DNA of 64,000 bases, from positions 62,001 through 126,000 of the forward strand of contig CAMWFH010000005.1 of NCBI GenBank assembly GCA_947173485.1. Direction: 5' to 3'. Shown one piece after another: positions 63,034 to 64,000 of this stretch. The stretch is from an uncultured Clostridia bacterium (lineage in GTDB: Bacteria > Bacillota > Clostridia > Oscillospirales > Oscillospiraceae). Under the pieces are notes generated by a model that saw nothing but the letters and a program-made list of their open reading frames with translations, was not told the origin of the DNA and made no database searches. The translations under genes and the position numbers were made by a program. Each line of letters opens with the position of its first letter. Within the stretch, counting starts at the first letter, position 1.

Positions 63034-64000
63034 GTGATCAAACCTGTTTTCCTTCTCATGCGCTGGCTGCAAACGATCCCCATAGCCCTGCTGATGTTTG
63101 CCCCCTTTTCAGATCTGGAACTGCGGAGAGAACGGCGGCGCTGTCATCTGCTCTCCGTGGCCTATCTGCTCGTTGGCTGTGTGGCGCTGGCGCTGTTGAG
63201 CGCCGCCGTCAGTATGGGAGGACAGCGGAATATCGCTGTGCGGGATATGAGCCTTGCGGTGATGCTCGTGGTCTATCTCTCCGGGTGGGCCAGCACCCTC
63301 CGCGTCCCCACTGTCCGAAAACTTCTAGTAGGCGGTATGATGCTCCACTACGCCGCTATGCTCAACGCCATGAGCAACGTGTTCGCGGCGTTTGCGCTGG
63401 GTGAGGACTATGTGGCAAACACCAATGCTGACAGCGGGAGCTTGATGCTCTGCCTGTGCCTATTGGTATCAACGATCCTTACCTGGCCGCTGGTCTGGTA
63501 CTTCCTCCGGCACGTCTTACGGGAGAGCCTGCCTGTCCTGGAGGAGCGAGAGGCCAAACGGGGCCTTATCTATCTATGCGTCATGTTCGTGCTGTTCTGT
63601 CTGGCGACGTATGCCCCCCGCTATGAATCAAAGCCGGAAACGCCGCTCCTCATCGCTGCTCTGGTCGTAACGAATATGGTCGCTTACTTTATCTTCTTTC
63701 GGGAGATCGCCACGGTGCGCAAGCAGGCGGAGACGGCCCGTGAACTGGCGGTCTGGCAGACTCAGTACCAGCAGCTCAGTCAGCGGATGGAGGAGACCCG
63801 CCGCCTGCGTCACGATATGCGCCACCACCTCAACACCCTGGGGGCGCTGAACGCCCAGGGCAGGCAGGAGGAGATCGGGGACTACCTCAAACAGTACGGC
63901 ACGGTCTACGACCGGCTGGAGGAACAGCGATTCAGCGGCGACCCGGTGGTGGACAGCGTATTGGAATACTATCTGGCCCAGGCCGGAGAGGAAGGGATAC
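63034..64000 (+). CDS. GHKL sensor histidine kinase (AgrC-like), 5' part
   Basis: N-terminal 322 residues of a membrane sensor kinase; the gene runs off the window. Six to seven membrane helices span about 1-225, followed by a coiled-coil stretch and the phosphoacceptor region RRLRHDMRHHLNTL with His260 as the likely phosphorylated residue. This layout is that of AgrC/peptide-sensing kinases. GTG start at 63034 with AAGGAGG at 63020-63026. A LytTR-type response regulator would be expected beyond the edge. Confidence 0.85.
   Translation, partial: MIKPVFLLMRWLQTIPIALLMFAPFSDLELRRERRRCHLLSVAYLLVGCVALALLSAAVSMGGQRNIAVRDMSLAVMLVVYLSGWASTLRVPTVRKLLVGGMMLHYAAMLNAMSNVFAAFALGEDYVANTNADSGSLMLCLCLLVSTILTWPLVWYFLRHVLRESLPVLEEREAKRGLIYLCVMFVLFCLATYAPRYESKPETPLLIAALVVTNMVAYFIFFREIATVRKQAETARELAVWQTQYQQLSQRMEETRRLRHDMRHHLNTLGALNAQGRQEEIGDYLKQYGTVYDRLEEQRFSGDPVVDSVLEYYLAQAGEEGI

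Overview
The window looks like chromosomal DNA of a high-GC anaerobic gut-type member of the Clostridia, most plausibly an Oscillospiraceae relative (inference). The signs are strong AGGAGG ribosome sites, S-layer-homology (SLH) anchored surface proteins, SpaA/fibro-slime adhesins, ferredoxin-tailed aldo/keto reductase, corrinoid methyltransferase genes and LIV-type ABC importers. No rRNA, CRISPR array or insertion sequence is visible.

Layout. 1-18.5 kb: an NhaC-type antiporter, a very large sortase-type adhesin, an aldo/keto reductase, and two tandem SLH-anchored family 26 glycoside hydrolases (probable beta-mannanases). 18.5-23.3 kb: an accessory-looking stretch around a five-gene tRNA array (Gly-Arg-His-Gln-Lys). 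It holds a coupled ATPase plus TOPRIM-like (DUF3226) pair resembling split OLD/PARIS-type defence modules, a HAD phosphatase, an XRE regulator, and a SLOG-fold DUF1273 protein coupled to an unknown protein. 23.4-35.6 kb: two divergent operons around an IclR regulator. The leftward one carries KDPG aldolase, a KDG kinase inactivated by an internal deletion, two dehydrogenases and a membrane protein. The rightward one carries a five-gene LIV-type ABC importer, an aminotransferase and an intact KDG kinase. A shared 17-bp motif lies at all three promoters, so the two halves probably form one regulon for import and breakdown of a sugar acid or amino-sugar acid.

35.7-45.7 kb: an AIM24/TerD pair, then a possible new C1 system. 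It has a monomethylamine-methyltransferase (MtmB) homologue with serine instead of pyrrolysine, its cognate corrinoid protein, two NCS2 nucleobase permeases, and an MtbA/UroD-like methyltransferase fused to a thioredoxin-like domain. I infer a pyrrolysine-independent corrinoid demethylase for an N-methylated nucleobase-like substrate. A G3E (CobW-type) GTPase follows.

45.8-52.8 kb: a PadR regulator, small ferredoxin and NMT1/TauA-type ABC importer; a decayed flavodoxin gene; glycogen synthase with a long acidic extension; and a PHP phosphoesterase. 53-64 kb: a LuxR/MalT-like regulator, an SLH surface protein, a large unrecognised protein with two cold-shock-like domains, four internal repeats and a zinc-ribbon tail, and the start of an AgrC-like sensor kinase cut by the window end.

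The N-terminal parts of the large surface proteins and the ATPase/DUF3226 and XRE genes are visibly more AT-rich than their surroundings, suggesting module exchange or transfer. Several regulatory regions carry long perfect palindromes, listed separately.
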